From JACRBE01 sp964429005 (GTDB taxonomy: Bacteria > Chlamydiota > Chlamydiia > Chlamydiales > JACRBE01), in assembly GCA_964429005.1 (NCBI GenBank), contig CAYSAJ010000007.1:1-64000 (forward strand): a DNA stretch of 64,000 bases, in the 5' to 3' direction. Numbering within the stretch: the first letter of the stretch is position 1; every line of letters starts with the position of its first letter. The notes under the pieces are model-generated. The model was given only the letters and a program-made list of their open reading frames with translations. It was not told the origin of the DNA and searched no databases. Positions 63,331-64,000 of this stretch are shown here, one piece after another. Both the position numbers and the translations under genes were made by a program.

Positions 63331-64000
63331 AGTCGAAAACCTCAAAATTCGAGCTGCGAAGCTTCAAGAGGTGCGAAACTTTTTTTCTCAGCGAAGAGTC
63401 ATGGAAGTTGATTGCCTGGCTCTTCACACACATCCTACTATCGACGGTTATATTGATCCGATAGAGCTAGAACCGATTCCTGGAGAAACCTACTATCTAC
63501 ACACTTCTCCCGAATATAAAATGAAAAGGCTTCTTTGCAATGGTATTGGAGATATTTATCAAATTTCCCATGTCTTTAGATCAGGAGAAAAAAGTGCGCG
63601 CCATTCACCAGAATTCACGATGGTTGAGTGGTATCGAACTCATAAAAGCCTTGAAGACCTTATTTCAGAAACCATCGAATTTACAGAGATGTTTACTGGA
63701 CCAAAAAAGCATGTCTATTATCAGTTTTATGAAGCGCTAGAAAAATTCGGTCAAATTCATTCTCTTTCTAAAGAAAGTCTCATCAAGGCCCTTGAAAAGC
63801 ATCATCTATCTTTTGATCCTTCTTGGACTCTTCAGCAACTTCTTCATTTAACCTGGGGTGAGGTCATAGAAAAAAAATTTGACAAAGATCAAATCACGAT
63901 CGTGACTCATTTTCCTGACTTTGAAGCAGCTTTGGCGAAGATAGACTCGGCAACAAATCCTCAAGTAGCCCGTCGCTTTGAGATCTACCATGGGGGTTAT
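63314..64000 (+). CDS. epmA: EF-P beta-lysine ligase EpmA (GenX/PoxA), 3' end outside window
   Basis: The frame is open from the ATG at 63314 to the right edge (229 codons). It matches the truncated LysRS paralogue EpmA: start MSLASKVENLKIRAAKL, then FFSQRRVMEVD, LELIPG-like LEPIPGETYYLHTSPEYKMK, motif 2 FRSGEKSARHSPEFTMVEWY. The anticodon-binding domain of true lysyl-tRNA synthetase is absent at the N-terminus. It overlaps efp by 17 bp and supplies its modifying enzyme. The partner EpmB (lysine 2,3-aminomutase) would be expected nearby, beyond the window. Confidence 0.93.
   Translation, partial: MSLASKVENLKIRAAKLQEVRNFFSQRRVMEVDCLALHTHPTIDGYIDPIELEPIPGETYYLHTSPEYKMKRLLCNGIGDIYQISHVFRSGEKSARHSPEFTMVEWYRTHKSLEDLISETIEFTEMFTGPKKHVYYQFYEALEKFGQIHSLSKESLIKALEKHHLSFDPSWTLQQLLHLTWGEVIEKKFDKDQITIVTHFPDFEAALAKIDSATNPQVARRFEIYHGGY

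Noticed and set aside
1..64000. tRNA, rRNA, CRISPR arrays, insertion sequences, phage genes
   Set aside because: Gaps between genes were read and contain no cloverleaf, repeat-spacer series, transposase or integrase; all but one gap are under 300 bp.

Overview
The window reads as a contiguous piece of a chlamydial chromosome from outside the family Chlamydiaceae (an environmental or amoeba/arthropod-type member of Chlamydiota). Gene content and order support this. Short blocks match Chlamydia trachomatis order as I remember it: a TPR protein beside dnaA (CT274-CT275); a CT283-type protein with gcvH, then lplA and clpC (CT282-CT286); two ptsN genes, dut, accD and sod (CT290-CT294); rnc, radA and hemC (CT297-CT299); dapL with a CT391-type gene; and hemG, hemE, mfd, alaS, tkt, amn and efp (CT745-CT752). 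DNA is AT-rich, intergenic gaps are short, and many genes overlap by ATGA or TAATG. No tRNA, rRNA, IS element or CRISPR array was seen.

Layout. 1-4.2 kb: an unknown protein open at the left edge, a 163-aa protein plus TPR chaperone-like pair, dnaA with DnaA-box-like sites upstream, and a small Cys-pair protein. 4.2-14.5 kb: on the minus strand, a 1642-aa AsmA/TamB-like envelope protein, and a tightly overlapped operon of a PpiD/SurA-like anchored protein, a CT283-type protein, GcvH and two signal-peptide-bearing GT90-type glycosyltransferases. 14.7-25.2 kb: lineage-specific genes (706-aa membrane protein, 664-aa UFSP-like protease candidate, repeat protein) around proS, lplA and clpC. 25.3-38.8 kb: MFS transporter, PTS regulators, dut, accD, sod, a haem/RNA-processing operon (rnc-radA-hemC-hemD), dapL, a degenerate BioF-like protein, and divergent hemG/hemF. 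38.8-43.8 kb: an AAA_14/DUF4143 ATPase, a 950-aa effector candidate and an exported methyltransferase-like protein. 43.8-54.5 kb: SulP transporter, hemE, transketolase, then alaS-mfd. 54.5-64 kb: three related unknown proteins, two NSS symporters, AMP nucleosidase, an Inc-like bilobed membrane/coiled-coil protein, EF-P and EpmA (cut by the right edge).

How it fits together. Conserved housekeeping blocks (replication initiation, haem synthesis, lipoyl-protein metabolism, translation quality and EF-P modification, transcription-coupled repair) alternate with single lineage-specific genes that look like host-directed proteins. The most striking is the 664-aa protein at 21852-23846. Its C-terminal half carries the Tyr-(11)-Cys box and the Asp-Pro-His box of UFM1-specific proteases (peptidase C78), spaced as in the eukaryotic enzymes. 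A second candidate (950 aa) carries an ordered His-Asn-Gln-Cys set like CE-clan (Ulp1/ChlaDub) proteases. Other points worth checking are a BioF-like protein whose PLP lysine is replaced by leucine, a HemC ending before its cofactor domain, an archaeal/eukaryotic-type prolyl-tRNA synthetase, and a hairpin that buries the ribosome-binding site and start codon of the PpiD-like gene. All family calls come from reading motifs by eye; no searches were run.
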